From the NCBI GenBank assembly GCA_964020085.1, contig OZ026597.1:18080109-18144108 (forward strand): a stretch of 64,000 nt of DNA, read 5' to 3'. How positions within the stretch are numbered: the first letter of the stretch is position 1; each line of letters starts with the position of its first letter. This DNA is from Micromussa lordhowensis (taxonomy: Eukaryota > Cnidaria > Anthozoa > Scleractinia > Lobophylliidae). Below, piece by piece: positions 1-11,317 of the stretch. The notes under the pieces were generated by a model, which was not told where the DNA came from, searched no databases, and was given only the letters and a program-made list of their open reading frames with translations. The position numbers and the translations under genes are program-made.

Positions 1-106
1 ATTCAGAAACTCCCTCGCGTGCTTCTACGACGAGTTGGCAAAGCCTGACACATGCAAGTTTGACATTTGCCAAGAATATTTTCAACTCTTGAAAATAGTA
101 AGTCTA
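1..106 (+). CDS. 3' end of an unidentified coding exon (partial)
   Basis: The first 106 bases are open in one frame (starting at base 2) and end at a good splice donor (AAATA followed by GTAAGT at 107). The reading has a cysteine-rich, helical look (key residues CFYDELAKP, CKFDICQEYF, LLKI). No stop interrupts it before the donor, and the frame closes about 70 bases later in the presumed intron. The gene's 5' part lies outside the window and no matching downstream exon was found, so the gene would have to continue across or beyond TIPIN, or end in a short exon I missed. I do not recognise the family. It rests on one open frame plus one donor. Confidence 0.35.
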
Positions 107-396
107 GTGAGAAACGGTTTTAAAGACACCAAGTTTCACCTTTTCCCAGCTTATGATTATTCCGTGCGTTTTCTCTAATCCTTTTTACCTGTTAACTTAT
201 CAACAGCGTCCTTGTCATAGCAATCATTTGCACTGAGAAACTGCTATCGCTCAAACGGCACCTCTTTCAATTTGAATCGAATTCCCATTACAAAACGGCA
301 GGTGATTTAAATTATCACTTCCCATTTGGTATATAGCTAAATATTTACACTCCTCGGTGATACAACAGAACAGTTTTGATCCTTATATGCTAATCC
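107..396. other. Gap between the partial exon and TIPIN; probable TIPIN 3' UTR
   Basis: No reading frame worth naming was seen. On the minus strand this directly follows the TIPIN stop (397-399), so at least part should be TIPIN 3' UTR; on the plus strand it would be intron of the partial exon at 1-106. Confidence 0.4.
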
Positions 397-3300
397 TCAG
401 GTACCTGTCTGTGTATCATTTTGTCCAGCTTGTTTCTCTTGAGCCGCTTTCCGTTTCGCCAACGCCCTTTCTCGGTTCAGACGAATGCGTTCTTGTTGTT
501 CAGGCGTCAAGATAACCTGGGAGGAAAAAAGCAAGCAGTCGATAAGTCTAGATTAATTTTACAAGGTAACAATTTAATTAAACTTGTGAAGAAATGAATG
601 ACGATGACTTCAGCACTTACCATTCGATCTCTTGTCTCCACTTGCACACCAAATGTTTGATTCTGAGAAAATATAGGAAAAATAATCATTCAACAGACAA
701 ATTTAACATTAATGTACAACCTGGATAAGCAGAGTTAATTCCTCTCCATCAAAGCTCTGATTTGTTTGTTTGTTGCTCTCTGCTTCTTTTACTGTCTTTT
801 ACAACTGGTCAGGTGAGTTTTGTAGGGGGGGGGGGGGGAGGAGAGTGTCGGGGGAGGGTGGGTCTCTACCCATTCCATTAAGTTAGTGCATGTACATCAA
901 AACAATCTTAGTTCATGTAGAACAAAAAACAGATATGCTCACATTGTCCATGACAGGAGTAGCAGGTAACTGTGACAGTGGTCCATCATCTTGAGATTCT
1001 GTGAGTGCCAGTAATAAAACTTGTGTTTAATTTACAACATCGCAGAGGTTCCAATCATCTTTTTTAATAACACAAGAAGGGATTCTTGCAATATTCACTC
1101 CAACTGGTACAAATATTTCAATGGGTCATTTATTCATTATTTTTGGATTACTGCCTGTAGATAACAACCTCTTATTAACCAGGCACGAGGGCCATACTGG
1201 GGAACATTGGCCCAAGGTCATGGCAGTACTGACAAGACAGCACAGCTAAGTCAGCACAGATAAGACCAAGAGCATCCCAGGTATTCTCCTAGTCAGGTCC
1301 TGGGTCAGTTTGGTTATTAAGAAATGTATTAAACAACTGAAAATGTGAAGTAAAATCCTACTATCATGGAGTGGAAAGTATTAGCATGTAAAGTATTAGC
1401 AGTCATTGTAATTACTCGTGCTAAATATTAGTAGGATAGTTTTAATGAAAGCTATGTGTTTGAAAAAAAAATATAAAATAAAGTGGAAAGAAACTGAAAG
1501 TTTCAAGTGCAGCACCAGCTTTTCTGAGGTTTTCAGAGTTTGTTTAAAAAAAAGAAGCACAAGAGGAATAAAAAAGAGAACAATATTTTTGGCAATAACT
1601 TGCAAATCTACAAGGAAATATTTTACAGTGATTGGAGGGTGTCATTGGAATCGTTGACAGTTGATACTCACTCATTGACAACATAACTCCCTGTGTCCAT
1701 GATGCTTGCTTTTCATTAAAAGAATACAATTTAAAAGGCTAAAAACATGATAATTATTACTAAAAAGGAAAAAACCCAAACACTTTCAACATTAAATATT
1801 GACTTAATCTTAAGCCAAGAATGGTTGGTATTTTTTGTAAATCCCTGTGCTATATGAAGTTAAACATTACCAATGCTTTGTGGAAGTTCTGAATCAGATC
1901 TGTGCTCATCCTCAACAGTGTCATCTTCACCTCGTCTGATTCTCTTGAGACAGTTCTAAAATAAAAATAATATTATTTTAAGTTATAGCTGTTTTATAGC
2001 ATTGTTAACAGATCAAAGAACTGACAACTTGATTTAAAAAAAAGAACTAGCTACTTTACTTGCAAAATATTTAAACTTTGTTTATTTGAAGTCTTCACAT
2101 AATTATGTTATTGCATAAAATAATAATTAAAAGTAAAGCCTCTTAAGCCCAAGTGGCTCATGTACAATGTAGTCCATCACAGGTTACACCCCCTGGGGAT
2201 GGGGAATCTCCATAATGAAAGGTCAGCGATGCTTGTTGTCTCGCTTAGGGGTGTAAACTAGTAATAACCACAGGTTAGGAAGTGCGGGCGAGGGCTATGC
2301 ATGATTTGTTTCACTGAGGTTAACGAATTCATTGTAAAACAGTGGCGTTGTGTTCTTTTTCCATTTTGGGCATTTATATTTGCAGGGCAATAAAGGGTTG
2401 CATAGTGTGGGTGATTGTTTTCCCATTAACGAGACAAAGGGACCTAAGAGTGGTTTTACTGACGTTGTGAAACAGTAACACCAGTTTGATTATACACTAG
2501 TTCTATTTTGTGTTGGGTTTGACAAAATTACGACAACAGACACGGACAGGAAACGTTCCGATCACAAGTTCACACGCTCGATTTTGATTGGACGGCGCGC
2601 CAGCTATGCATGAGCTGCACGTGATTCTTCGACGAAATAGACGTCGTCCACGTGATAAAATTGTGTTGTGTGCATTCCAATTTATAGACCGCGACCTGGA
2701 CCGCCACTTCTGCATGAACTGCACGTGATTCTTGACATTCTTAGCTTCAAGAAGGCGAAATTTACATATTATTTGAGCCCTTCAACTACATTAAAGATCA
2801 TTGACTATGGAAGGTGAAACAGCTATGCATTGGTGAGAATTGTCTTCTGCTTGGTGTTGGTTTCTAGCGGTCAGAACGCCTGTGCTCAAATTACTGCTGC
2901 TTCGTGTTTGTCTCGCGTGGTCAAAGCGCCTGTGCTAAAATTACGTCCTTTCATTTCATTGGTTCTTAGTGTCCCTAGGGACAAATATTTGGAAGGACGA
3001 CTTTTTTTGCTAAATTCGAATCACTGCAAGGCTATATAACTGCCGCGCATGCGTTTGAAACCAATGTTGAGATTAGGATTGCGGGCTCCGCTGGTCGCCC
3101 GCAATCAATTATTCTGGTATCATTTAGGGTGTTGATGATGTAATGCCACTATTTTCACCTAGTATCAAAGTATCTTTTAGGGTGTACTTGAAGAAATAAT
3201 AATAGAAGAAACCCTCTTATTTCAGTTCTTCAGTCTCCATTGCCACCGGTCTCTTGAGTCTGGTCTACTAGCGCAGGCTCCTTTCCTGAACAGCAGCTGG

Positions 3301-6300
3301 TAATCATGTTTTAAGTGGCATCTTTTAGGGGTCAAATAAGGCTCGAGCCTTATAAGCTCAAGGGGCCAAATAAGCCTCGTAGGAGGTGCACCATGCACCT
3401 CCCACCATCCCCTGCCGTCACATGTACCTGATAAGTTAATGCTTTTCTTTTTAAACTTAAAGGTCATAGAAAGTATAAACAAAAAGGGATGTGTTTTGAG
3501 TTCAAACAAGCAGTATTTCTGCTGCCAGGGTTAAAAAATGTTTTACAGTAAAAAGGCAAAAGGTGTGAATTATGTGACTAGTTAGACAGTAAACTGCATA
3601 CTCATGTTGCAAGGATAGAAGTGGGTTTTCTTACTTGCACAAGCTTTTTGTGGCCCAAATTTTCCACTTGATCCACAACATCCGCAAATGGAAACTTGGG
3701 GAACAAACGATGTGCCCAGTATTCATAGCGTTGTACCAGCAGCTTCAGATCTGACGCCTAAAGAAAAACAAAGATAGAAGTATACACTGTTTAAATTGAC
3801 CTTTTTATTTATCAGTTAGAAAATAGACCCATCATAGTTCGACAAACAAATATATGTTAGGTCAGCCTACCGATGCGACTTGAAAGAAAATATCACTTGA
3901 ATTACACAAAACAACATCTTCAGTCAGGGTTATCCATTAAACTCCTACACATCTAAACACTACAGGACATTACATGTTTACAGCATAAATAATCACACAG
4001 TAAATTTTTATCCTTCCTGGTGAAACTGTTTGAAAGATCTTCAGTAAGTATGAAGATCCTTAAGGATATTCATCTGTTATCATGATTCACGATATCATGA
4101 TTAAGAATACTCAGGGCCATAGCCAGAAACAAAAATTATGAGTGAGGCAATGTCCATGGTTAAATTCTCTTCCTACGTATTCAGCAGTGTTTTACATTTC
4201 CCCTTTACAGAGGAAACCTTCAGAAATGAAAAAACTTTGAGGCAAGTGCTTTGGTTTGCGTCATATTGGCTGCAGCCCTGATACTGCATAACTGCGTGAA
4301 TCCTGCAAAACATTCAGTTGCAATGATTTTCAAGGATATGGCAAGACCCTGTTAAAAAATGTATTTAAAGATCCTGCAAAACAAGAAATCCTTGAGGAAC
4401 CTATATGATCTTTACTTAGATCTTTGTGCAAACTCTATACATGTCAGATCAAGGATCTTAAAACACAGTTCCGATAAGATTTAAGTATCACTCACAGGTT
4501 TTTGAATATCAAAAAGATTTTGTAGGGGATTTCTCCAGGATTATTCAGTACATGTGTGACAATTTGACACTTCTTAGCTACCTCATGGCCTTTTCCTTTA
4601 AACTTGATGTCATCACAAAGGTGGCGTAGAGCTGGAATACCGCGATCACCACACAACCTAAAGTTTAAATTTCTATAGTTATTTACCAACCTCAGATGTG
4701 ACAACCAAATAAAGCAAGCAGATCATTTAGAATGCACAACCTCCCACGCAAGGGATATGTCTATGGAGAAATAACTTATAAGGATCGCCCCTTTATCAGT
4801 AATACCACCAAGATTGGTTAGTTTTTTGTTCAGATCATGGGAAAGTCATAGCTTAATTCAACTTGTCCCCTCAATTATTTTTCAAACCAGTATAACACCA
4901 GAGTTTTCTTTTTCTCTGGATTAATGAGCAGTGAAAGAGGTAGAAGTAAAGAAATATAAAATACAAATATAATTACTATGAATATGTTCAGTTTTATTAC
5001 CCAGGAATAGTGAATAATTTGTCACACAAAAATGAATGATGAATTATGCATTATGGGGCAATTTTCAAAGTAGATGTTTGTTTCACCTTTTATGCAGACA
5101 AAGCACAAATCAGAATGATATCTGGTTTTAAACATAGTGCAAAGCAAACATAGTCTGCAAACATGGTGCTTAGTCACAGTGTCTGATCATAATATAAAAT
5201 ACAAATTAAAGACAAACCGTAAGATATGAAATTATTACATTAACTTAGTTTTGAAGTAATTATCATGCTAGTAAATAGTGTTTTCTTTGGGGGAGGGGGG
5301 GTTAGTGACATAGACTTTCAGGCCGGTACTGTACATCATAGCTAAAGCTTGCCGAAAGGAAAAGCTTGACAACTGGTTTTCTTTGCACCCTGCAGACATG
5401 GATAAAGTTCCCCTAAACATCTATCCCTTCTGTGTATATACCGGTAAGGTACATGTATGCATTACAAACCGGTCATGGAAAGTGATACATTTATCAAATC
5501 ATGGGTCTAGGTTCAGTGTGTTGGAGAGCCCATTTCTAGGATTTGTTCTTGTGTGTACAGCTAAATAGCATAGCGCTTGACATCTGTCAATCAACAGACA
5601 GGAGGGTATAAGTATTGTATTTTAAATCCCAATTGCAAGGTAGATGATACAGGTATATTTTCTCCTTACAATATCAGTTGACACACCTCCAAGCAAACAG
5701 GTGACAAGACTAAAGACTTTTATCAACCAGAAAATATCACCTTGATTTAGTACTAAATTCTCAAATGGCACATAGAATTTGCATATTGATGGATTTACTT
5801 TGAACCCTGGCGTGCTCAATCAATGAAAACCGATAATCAATACAATCAATTCCAATCAACATAATTAATAATAATTAATCGATTAATATCAGAAATTGAT
5901 GATCGATTTCTTTCTATTTTTATTGATTTTCATTGATTGTTATTGATTTTTCTAGTTTTTATTTCAGTTGCAGCAAAAAAACTTAATGCACAAGAGATTT
6001 GCTTTCTTCACAATAAAAGCAAAGGAATTCAAATCTGTTCGACCATCTGTTGTTATCCCACCTGGAATGCCTCTCTATGGCTACAAGTTTTCTTTCCCAG
6101 GATAAATGATTCTCCTGTCGTCACAGTAACTCCACACTCATAGTAACCTTTGACTAGTCCCTCTGTCAGTATGACTGAATTCATTATACAGAGATCAGTC
6201 TCTCTCAGTTATCCTGAATTGTTATGCACGTAGCCGGTCTGACATGCACACTGTCTTCTCAAGAGAAAATTGAAAGTATCTTTTTTCGATTAAAATCAAT

Positions 6301-6836
6301 AAAAAATCGATATAATCGATAGCAATTATGAGGAATCGATTTTCATCTATTAATTGAGGCAATCAATAATAATCGATTAATAATCATTGATTATATTATT
6401 GCTTTCTAATAATCGATTTTCATCGGTTGGGCATGCCGGGTAACCCAAAGTTCAGTCGATACTACATGTAAGCTTAGACGTGTCAAAAGCCAACTCGATC
6501 GAAGTAAGCTTACCAGTTCTTGGCACTTTCATTGTTTTCCCTCTTTTTACTTTAAATGCCTTGGTCATTAAACAAGTTCAAAGATTCTTACCTCACTTCA
6601 TCTAGTTTCGGTCTTGGTGATCTCTTAACTTTTCGTTTCTTGGTCGATTCCTTCTTGTCTCCATCGCCTGCATCCTGATCTCCTTCACCATCTTGGTTTG
6701 TGCCGTCTTCCTCGCGTTGAGGCGAAAGGGGCGGCAAGGGCGGTGGAAGATTGAAAGGATCATCGTCATCAAAAAGAGCAAGATCATCTCTCGAAGTATC
6801 ATCGGCAACATTGGTAATCACATGCCTGGACGACAT
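397..6836 (-). CDS. TIPIN: TIPIN, TIMELESS-interacting protein (Swi3/Csm3 family), complete, 7 exons
   Basis: Replication-fork protection factor that pairs with Timeless in the nucleus to stabilise stalled forks and support checkpoint signalling (family knowledge). Exons on the minus strand: 6836-6592, 4657-4582, 3757-3635, 1955-1871, 998-943, 662-621, 516-397, all with GT-AG junctions. They sum to 747 nt, 248 aa. The Swi3 domain covers about residues 82-155: [32 protein letters not shown] and the [10 protein letters not shown] helix match vertebrate TIPIN in order. The N-terminus is acidic with a proline stretch (PPPLPPLSP), then a basic [12 protein letters not shown] tract that could be a nuclear signal. 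The C-terminus ends in the conserved [23 protein letters not shown] helix. I chose the second ATG (MSSRHV at 6836); an in-frame ATG at 6866 would add 10 residues. Exon 4 joins exon 6 in phase; the open stretch at about 1672-1738 between them does not (see findings). Confidence 0.93.
1672..1738 (-). other. Exon-like segment in TIPIN intron 4 that breaks phase (possible poison exon)
   Basis: The segment is bounded by a TTTTTAG acceptor before 1738 and a GTGAGT donor near 1671, and is open in one frame. The upstream exon ends in phase 1. Spliced there, this segment gives a stop at its second full codon (TTT TAA). Skipping it restores a perfect TIPIN frame. It may be a cryptic or regulated poison exon, or chance. 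Confidence 0.3.
2500..3530. other. TIPIN intron 3, long non-coding stretch
   Basis: TIPIN intron 3 runs from 1956 to 3634. It holds short internal duplications (two copies of a GCACGTGATTCTT segment near 2617 and 2721; two copies of a GCGCCTGTGCTAAAATTAC-like segment near 2876 and 2928). It looks like degraded repeat sequence; no gene or intact element was seen. Confidence 0.4.
5804..6443. mobile_element. AT-rich MITE in TIPIN intron 1
   Basis: The ends form an imperfect terminal inverted repeat. The left end reads CCTGGCGTGCTCAATCAATG; the right end, reverse-complemented, reads CCCGGCATGCCCAACCGATG. Just inside lie dense ATCGATT / ATTGATT repeats (about 5815-5955 and 6285-6425), with ordinary sequence in the middle. 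It has no coding capacity. Element edges are accurate to a few bases and no clear target duplication was identified. Confidence 0.6.
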
Positions 6837-7065
6837 TTTTCGCCAGTAGAACGATCGATCGATCACCTTCGCTTGTTTCCCGCCAAATTTCTAGTCCGCT
6901 GACCACATCCTCTGCTCAAAACTATATAGGGCCGCACAGTGTGCTAAAAAATGGTGTGATATGTTTATTGCCTTGTGATTTCTTTGAAGAAGCGTATTTT
7001 ATGGGGTGAAGAGTTAAACGAATCACTCATTTTGTATTACAATACGAACCCAGAATCTATTACTA

Positions 7066-7240
7066 CAGTGGAACCCCGCCTTACGCCACCTCGTTATTAC
7101 GGCAACGTAACTTTATTCTGGCCCAAACAAAACCTCAGCCAGTCATTTTCTTATTTAAAGAACCCCTTCAATACGGCTTCCCCGTTAATACAGTCAGATT
7201 TTTGTGGCCCGTTGGTGACTGGATTAACGTATTTTCACAG
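7066..7240. mobile_element. Degraded Tigger/pogo-type terminal fragment
   Basis: Begins TACTACAGTGGAACCCCGCC followed by TTACG...TTATTACGGC, the style of a Tigger/pogo terminal inverted repeat. No transposase and no second terminus was found nearby, so this is a fragment in the gap between TIPIN and the secreted-protein cluster. Confidence 0.4.
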
Positions 7241-7797
7241 TATATGTGGTTTCCATTTCGTCACTGAATACAAGTTTATGATAAAACTGAAGTTAAAAGT
7301 TGAACTTCTAGTCAGCTGAAAACAGGCTCTTGAACAACTCATTACGAGCCGTAAAAAGCAATTTATTTTTGTTGCTCACTGACAAAACAAGAACGTGCAA
7401 AGAACAAAAAGCCCAAACTATTAAAGAAACAATAAAGAGGCTATGTCGGTTCAATACAAAGTTCTTATTATAACTGACAATAGCGAAATTTTAATTAAAA
7501 GTGATAAGATGATTAGTTTTAAATGTCAGCCTCTTATCTTGATATCTCAAAATCCGACACGAAGCACAGTTCGTCCGCCAGAACTGCTTTCGTTTCTCTA
7601 AATCACAAATTGTATACTCTCTTGATATCTGATATACAGCGTATTGATATATAATCTTAACATTCTTAGATGAGATGTAAAAGAGAAGACAATGGTTTCC
7701 ACCCGAACAGTCACGCTCCTCTCTCTTACACTTCCCGTCATGGTAAGAGGGTAAATTCTTTGGCACAGCAGGAACGTGTCACTTTGCATGTCCTCAC

Positions 7798-8988
7798 GTA
7801 AAAGGGATATAAACTCCGCTGACAAACTCCTTCCAGTGAACGGCTGTTATTCTTTTGCATAAGAAAAATTAAATCTTCATATATTCTAACATTTACATAG
7901 AATAGTTTCAATATATATATTTAAACACCGGGGGGGGGGGGTACTCCCTATAATGGCCTATACGGGAAGGCTCCGCCCGAAAGGGGTACCTTTTTCAGAC
8001 TTCAGGTATATAAAAGGGTAGGGATGTCACAAGTTGAGGTATATAAAAGGGGAGGGAAATCGGTCATTTAGGTATTTACAAGGGCCTTTAATTAAAATAT
8101 TTCGAATAGACGCACTTATGGCTGTATCAGTTTATTTATTAAGCACTACAGAGAAGAACACAAGTTGAACATCTACAATATGTGTGTTGTATATCTACCC
8201 ATCTACGTGTAACCCACGTGTAATTGAAATTGAAACTGGCTCCCTAAGTCATCAGCAGAGATTTTCTTTTTACTTCTTACGATGTATTACTTTCTTGTAA
8301 AAGCAGTACAATCATGTTTTATTGATCTATTGCATTTTTACATTTCGTTTTGTTCACGTTAACGTTCGTTAAAAAGTATGTAAGATAAAGAAGACACTGG
8401 AATGGTTTTATGAAGGTCGCAAACAAAAGGTCGCAAATGAAGGTCGCAAACCAAGGGAATCGCTGTTCACCTGATGTCCGGAGTATCTTGACTCCCGCCC
8501 ACAACTGAACTGAATAAATAACACTTGTTTGCAAAACTTTTCTTCTCGTAATGCTTGATATTCTCCCCTAATATTGTTCATTAGCTTCGTTACAAGGGCT
8601 TAGAAAGGGGATGCAGTGTTCTAAAGTAGGTATGTGAAAGGGGTACCTTTTCTCAATTAAAGGTATATAAAAGGGGTACCTTTTCTGCCAAAATGATATA
8701 TAAAAGTGTAAGGGGTTGGACCTCGGGGGGGAGCCTCCCCCGTATTAAACTTTGTTAAGTACCCCCCCCCCCCGGTTTAAACATTCACATAATATGTGAA
8801 TATATGTATACCCTTTTGGGTCAAACTGCTGATCTTTATAGAGTTCACGTGACTCAGTTGTCTATTGTTCCTGGTTAAGTTTGTGCCTGTCTTCAATTTG
8901 AAAACAGCAATAAAATATTTACCTGAGGGTCAGCTATAACACTGTGAATCGTTAGCACAGTGAACAATACAACGGAAGTTCGTGACAT
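7798..8988 (-). pseudogene. Truncated 5' copy of the secreted-protein gene (unit 1: exons 1 and 2 only)
   Basis: Exon 1 (8988-8923) codes a signal peptide beginning MSRTSVVLFTVLTIHS and ends ...ADPQ before a GTAAAT donor. Exon 2 (7851-7798) codes an 18-residue piece with SLEGVCQRSLYPFY before GTGAGG. Both match exons 1 and 2 of the intact neighbour (9768-11317) in length, phase and sequence. No counterpart of that gene's 199-codon last exon was seen downstream (down to about 6840), so this copy appears to have lost its body. Its intron 1 is interrupted by the hAT-like MITE at 7928-8775. It could still make a short secreted peptide by splicing to another exon, but nothing shows that. Confidence 0.6.
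7920..8783. mobile_element. hAT-like MITE with poly-G/C termini and 8-bp target duplication (848 bp element)
   Basis: The element spans 7928-8775, starting CCGGGG and ending CCCCGG with long G and C tracts. It is flanked on both sides by TTTAAACA (7920-7927 and 8776-8783), an 8-bp duplication typical of the hAT superfamily. Inside both ends are repeated TATATAAAAGGGG-type motifs next to GGTACC. A shorter relative lies at 61541-62045. No transposase. It sits in intron 1 of the truncated secreted-protein copy. Confidence 0.85.
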
Positions 8989-9089
8989 GTTGTGTGCGAT
9001 GAGAGATGAATCTTACACAGCTCTGCACAGATGATCGACAGAATTCAGGAAAGTAATTTTATGCTAGATTGCTTAACAACACTGATGTC

Positions 9090-9600
9090 AGGTTTATAAA
9101 AGAATTCACAGTAACATAGACGGCGGAAAGTGTATAGAGCAGGGAAAATACTTTCTCAGCTGTATTTGCAATTAAAACAATTGCAACGAAACCAGAAAAA
9201 AAGGGTTGCATGATAAAAGTAGGCAAGTGAGAGAAATTGATCATTCGAATATCAACCGCGAATGCAATATGGCTGTCCATCCACTACCAGCTACTGCAAC
9301 ATCCATGAGTGAGTGAGTTGTAGGAAAACTCAGAATTTGGGGATGAGTTTAGATATGAATCAGTTGTCTAGCAACATCACCGCGAAAATCGTGGGTTGGT
9401 CGCCTCAGAGATGGGATAAGTATAAAGAAGGCCTTGGATGTAAAATAGAACTGAGCATGCAGAAACAAGTGGCTTGTCTACTTCGCACGCAAGAGGAAAT
9501 AAAGCTTGAGCTCCATACTACGGTAATATCCTTGCGCGTGTGAACAAGGACGCTGTGAGGGATTTATAAAATCAGAGTTAGAATTAGGACTTTGCTGTGG
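9090..9600. repeat. Upstream duplicated segment of unit 1 (paralogous to about 11435-12000)
   Basis: This segment matches about 11435-12000 over several hundred bases, including a TATAAAAGAA(T/C)TCAC motif at about 9096 and 11444 and the GACGGCGGAAAGTGTATA stretch. It is the upstream part of the tandem duplication. An open frame here (9313-9543, MSLDMNQLSSNIT...) is not preserved in the sister copy, which shifts frame after SNIT. Confidence 0.6.
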
Positions 9601-9767
9601 TCTTAAAATATAGGCTTTATTATTTAAGGAAAGAAAAATGAATTGTGGACGCTTGTTTGGCATTCGGTGAATAATCACAAATTTTAATCAGCAGAAGCTA
9701 CAGAACTCTTGACAGTGACAGGGATATATAGACATTCGTCTCGAATCATGATCAGCTGTATAAGAAA

Positions 9768-11317
9768 CTAGTTCTCTTGCAGGACGCTCAGCTCAATGTA
9801 TTTGATGCCTTCTTTTTCTTGTGCGCCGTCGCCATAAATCTCCAAAAATAGGCCGTTGTTGGGATTCAACTTGTACTGGTAAACCATTTCCCTACTGAAG
9901 CCACCGTCTAGTGGGACGAAACAGGTTCCCCACCGGTCAGACAGGCTTAACTGGATCTCGAATCTTCCCGCGTAATAAGACTCGGATGGCTTTGGGAGGT
10001 CCTTATCGGTATGACGAGTCATGGTATCCCCGCTGGATCCTTCAATACCACGACAGGGGGCAGTAGATGGGTAGTTTCCCTTATCCATTGTTAGCATACC
10101 GACAAAGCGATGGCCATCTGAAATAACAAACGAGGGATCGCTTTCTCCTTGGCCAAACTTCGTTTCCAAGGCAACCGCCATCTTCACGACAAGTTTGGCG
10201 TTATTAGCCATCACCCCTGGCGGAATCAGGGGAACAATCATCAGTCGATAGTAGTTGCTTGGAGCACTGAGGAACGTGAGTAGTCGAGGAGTTAGCGTAT
10301 TGTGGTGATGGATGAAGCTAGCAGCCTCAGCAAGCTTCATAGGAGTGAAGAATTTGTAAAACACAAACTGCACGTACAAAATAGAATACAAAACAAATTT
10401 AGTTTACACCTCAGAAAGTCAAACATGATGACAGGGCTTCAAGAGTAACAGTCCAGTCCAGTCAAAAAGGTGCAAATCCTAAATAAACGAGGCGGCAAAG
10501 GTTACTTTGTGGCACTGATGTTGGTGCACAAAACTACTCTCTCTTAGTACCTTCATTGGTGTGAACACTTGGAACAAACCGAGTTTAGCATTAAAATTAC
10601 CTGCAGACTGAGCACAGAGGCGGTGCCTCTCGCCTCGGGAAATTATAAACGTTTAGCGACTTTCATTTTTGTTTTGTCTAGAATCATTTTGTTTTCGCTC
10701 TTACACAATTGAAGGTCCATGGTACTAATCCTCCGGAGGATATTTCGTGTGTTTTAATTTGGATTGCACAAAAGTCACAAAACGATACCAGGATCCAAAA
10801 CTCTCAATTTAGGATTTGGCTAAATCACTTAATATAGCGTGTAACCTTATTCTGTGGAGTATTTTGGGATACTCAGAAAGAGCTGTAGCTCAGCAAATGC
10901 GAAAAAGAGGATTCAAACTACAAATCAGCAAAGAGATTCAGAAGTGAAACATACCAAGCCGTAAAATTCTAAGGCGATGTGTACAAGAGAAGCTCATCAG
11001 TCACGGTCCTTCCCCTCAGGGTCAGAGGTGGAGAATAAACATGTAACTTTGCACGTTTTTTACATCAGGGGGATGTAGACTGCGCCAGCAAGCTCCTTCC
11101 AGTGGAAGGATGATATTCTTTTGCACCGTGCATAACTTGTTATCATTTTAGGACTATGCCGAGCTGTGCTAAAAAATCATAGAAGCTGAATAGCAGAAGA
11201 CGAGTTTCTGGTCTTTATACCTATCTTTGAAAACGAAAATAAAATGTTCACCTGAGAATCAGCAGTAGTACTGTGAATCGTTAGCGTAGTGAACAATACA
11301 AGGGCAACTCGTAACAT
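9768..11317 (-). CDS. Unrecognised secreted protein, 239 aa, 3 exons (unit 2, intact)
   Basis: Exons on the minus strand: 11317-11252 (22 aa), 11117-11064 (18 aa), 10367-9768 (199 aa plus TAG); all introns are in phase 0 with GT-AG ends. Exon 1 is a clear signal peptide (MLRVALVLFTTLTIHSTTADSQ), so the product should enter the secretory pathway. No membrane segment follows. The body has helical FFTPMKLAEAASFIHHHNTL early, then alternating hydrophobic strands (VVKMAVALETKFG, FVISDGHRFVGML, GRFEIQLSLSDRWGTCFVPL, GLFLEIYGDG, IKYIELSVL) that look like a beta-sandwich. Cysteines are few: one in exon 2, two in exon 3. I do not recognise the family. Two damaged relatives flank it, so it belongs to a locally amplified family. 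The frame upstream of 10367 (MYSILYVQ) is intron, not a start. Confidence 0.72.

Noticed and set aside
6602..6902. Alternative frames over TIPIN exon 1 on both strands
   Set aside because: They are shadows of the TIPIN exon, whose product matches the family.
10368..10391. Upstream extension MYSILYVQ of the secreted protein's last exon
   Set aside because: It precedes a proper acceptor (GTGCAG before 10367) and the real signal-peptide exons lie upstream in phase; the extension is intron.
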